Below, piece after piece: positions 5,621-5,864 of a stretch of DNA of 5,864 bases. Below the pieces are notes generated by a model. The model saw only the letters and a list, made by a program, of their open reading frames with translations, had not been told where the DNA came from and made no database searches. Position numbers and translations under genes: made by a program. Within the stretch, counting starts at the first letter, position 1, and the number at the start of each line of letters is the position of its first letter. The stretch is from Planctomycetaceae bacterium (lineage in GTDB: Bacteria; Planctomycetota; Planctomycetia; Pirellulales; Thermoguttaceae). The stretch is from contig WRMR01000331.1 in the NCBI GenBank assembly GCA_009776995.1, positions 1-5,864 on the forward strand. Reading direction: 5' to 3'.

Positions 5621-5864
5621 CCATCCAATATAATGTTGACGTTTTGTGCGTCCTGGTCGGTAATGATGTCAGCCTTCAAGGCAATTATTTTGGGTTGTAA
5701 CTTTTTGTGTTTCAATCTGTTACAATCCCATAAATGGAATCTTTTTTCAAGACCAGTTTCCCGTTCTTGTCAGGTTTGGATCCTTGCCAAAATAACATTT
5801 ACGATTGTTACGATATTCTTTGTGAAATTTTGTAGTTCCATTTCCCCAAAACATCATTCCGTAT

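Larger units (their letters stand above)
5543..5864. other. No confident gene: heptamer repeats and a possibly decayed coding segment
   Basis: This AT-rich stretch has no gene I can support. Near its left end are two heptamer arrays (5556-5590 and 5600-5620). On the minus strand, fragments that look like protein occur in three frames. One frame, starting at ATG 5798, gives about 28 codons with a Lys/Asp-rich stretch (D-K-N-G-K-L-V-L-K-K) before a TGA. A second, from near 5720 to a TGA at 5578-5580, gives A-L-K-A-D-I-I-T-D-Q-D and continues through the second heptamer array. The third runs from the window edge to a TGA near 5750. This pattern could be a gene broken by frameshifts whose start lies beyond 5864, or it could be chance. 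Confidence 0.3.

Noticed and set aside
5638..5652. GACG/CGTC hairpin
   Set aside because: Four base pairs with a 7-nt loop is expected by chance in this length of sequence.
5594..5864. A plus-strand open frame of about 90 codons (ATG at 5633) running off the right edge
   Set aside because: It is Cys-, Phe- and Ser-rich without a recognisable motif, has no ribosome binding site, starts inside a heptamer repeat, and lies opposite more protein-like minus-strand fragments. It could be revisited with sequence beyond 5864.

Overview
The window most likely comes from a planctomycete, possibly of the Pirellulales. This rests on remembered resemblance of the TrkA and ketosynthase-like proteins to planctomycete sequences, on moderate GC content, and on several starts without a good Shine-Dalgarno; no database search was possible. 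It is a chromosomal stretch with no tRNA, rRNA, CRISPR array, insertion sequence or phage gene visible.

Layout. Bases 1-176 hold the start of a secreted protein of unknown function on the minus strand, with a strong ribosome binding site and an extended -10 promoter just upstream. Bases 397-1746 (minus) encode TrkA, the NAD-binding regulatory subunit of Trk-type potassium uptake. A 195-bp divergent intergenic region (1747-1941) carries back-to-back promoter-like sequences and a 13-bp direct repeat. From there a two-gene operon runs on the plus strand: a ketoacyl-synthase-fold protein (1942-3237) and a ThiF/MoeB/HesA-type adenylating enzyme (3234-4019), joined by an ATGA overlap. A long AI-2E/PerM-family membrane protein (3988-5430, minus) converges on the operon and overlaps its last gene by 32 bp. 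The remaining 430 bp (5431-5864) hold a good promoter for the membrane protein, two short arrays of degenerate heptamer repeats, and AT-rich sequence with protein-like fragments in three minus frames that may be a decayed gene.

Most interesting is the operon. The ketosynthase-like protein keeps the fold landmarks and one catalytic His, but by motif alignment has Glu at the nucleophilic Cys position, Asn at the second catalytic His, and no C-terminal GFGGxN loop. Its translationally coupled partner is an E1-like enzyme with an intact ATP site and a four-Cys zinc site, but without the Cys that ThiF/E1 enzymes use to hold their carrier. No carrier protein, ACP, reductase or rhodanese lies in the window. 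The pair therefore looks like a non-canonical acyl- or carrier-modifying module whose substrate cannot be read from this sequence. TrkA is divergently transcribed from it, so a shared regulatory region is possible, but a functional link to potassium transport is not shown.
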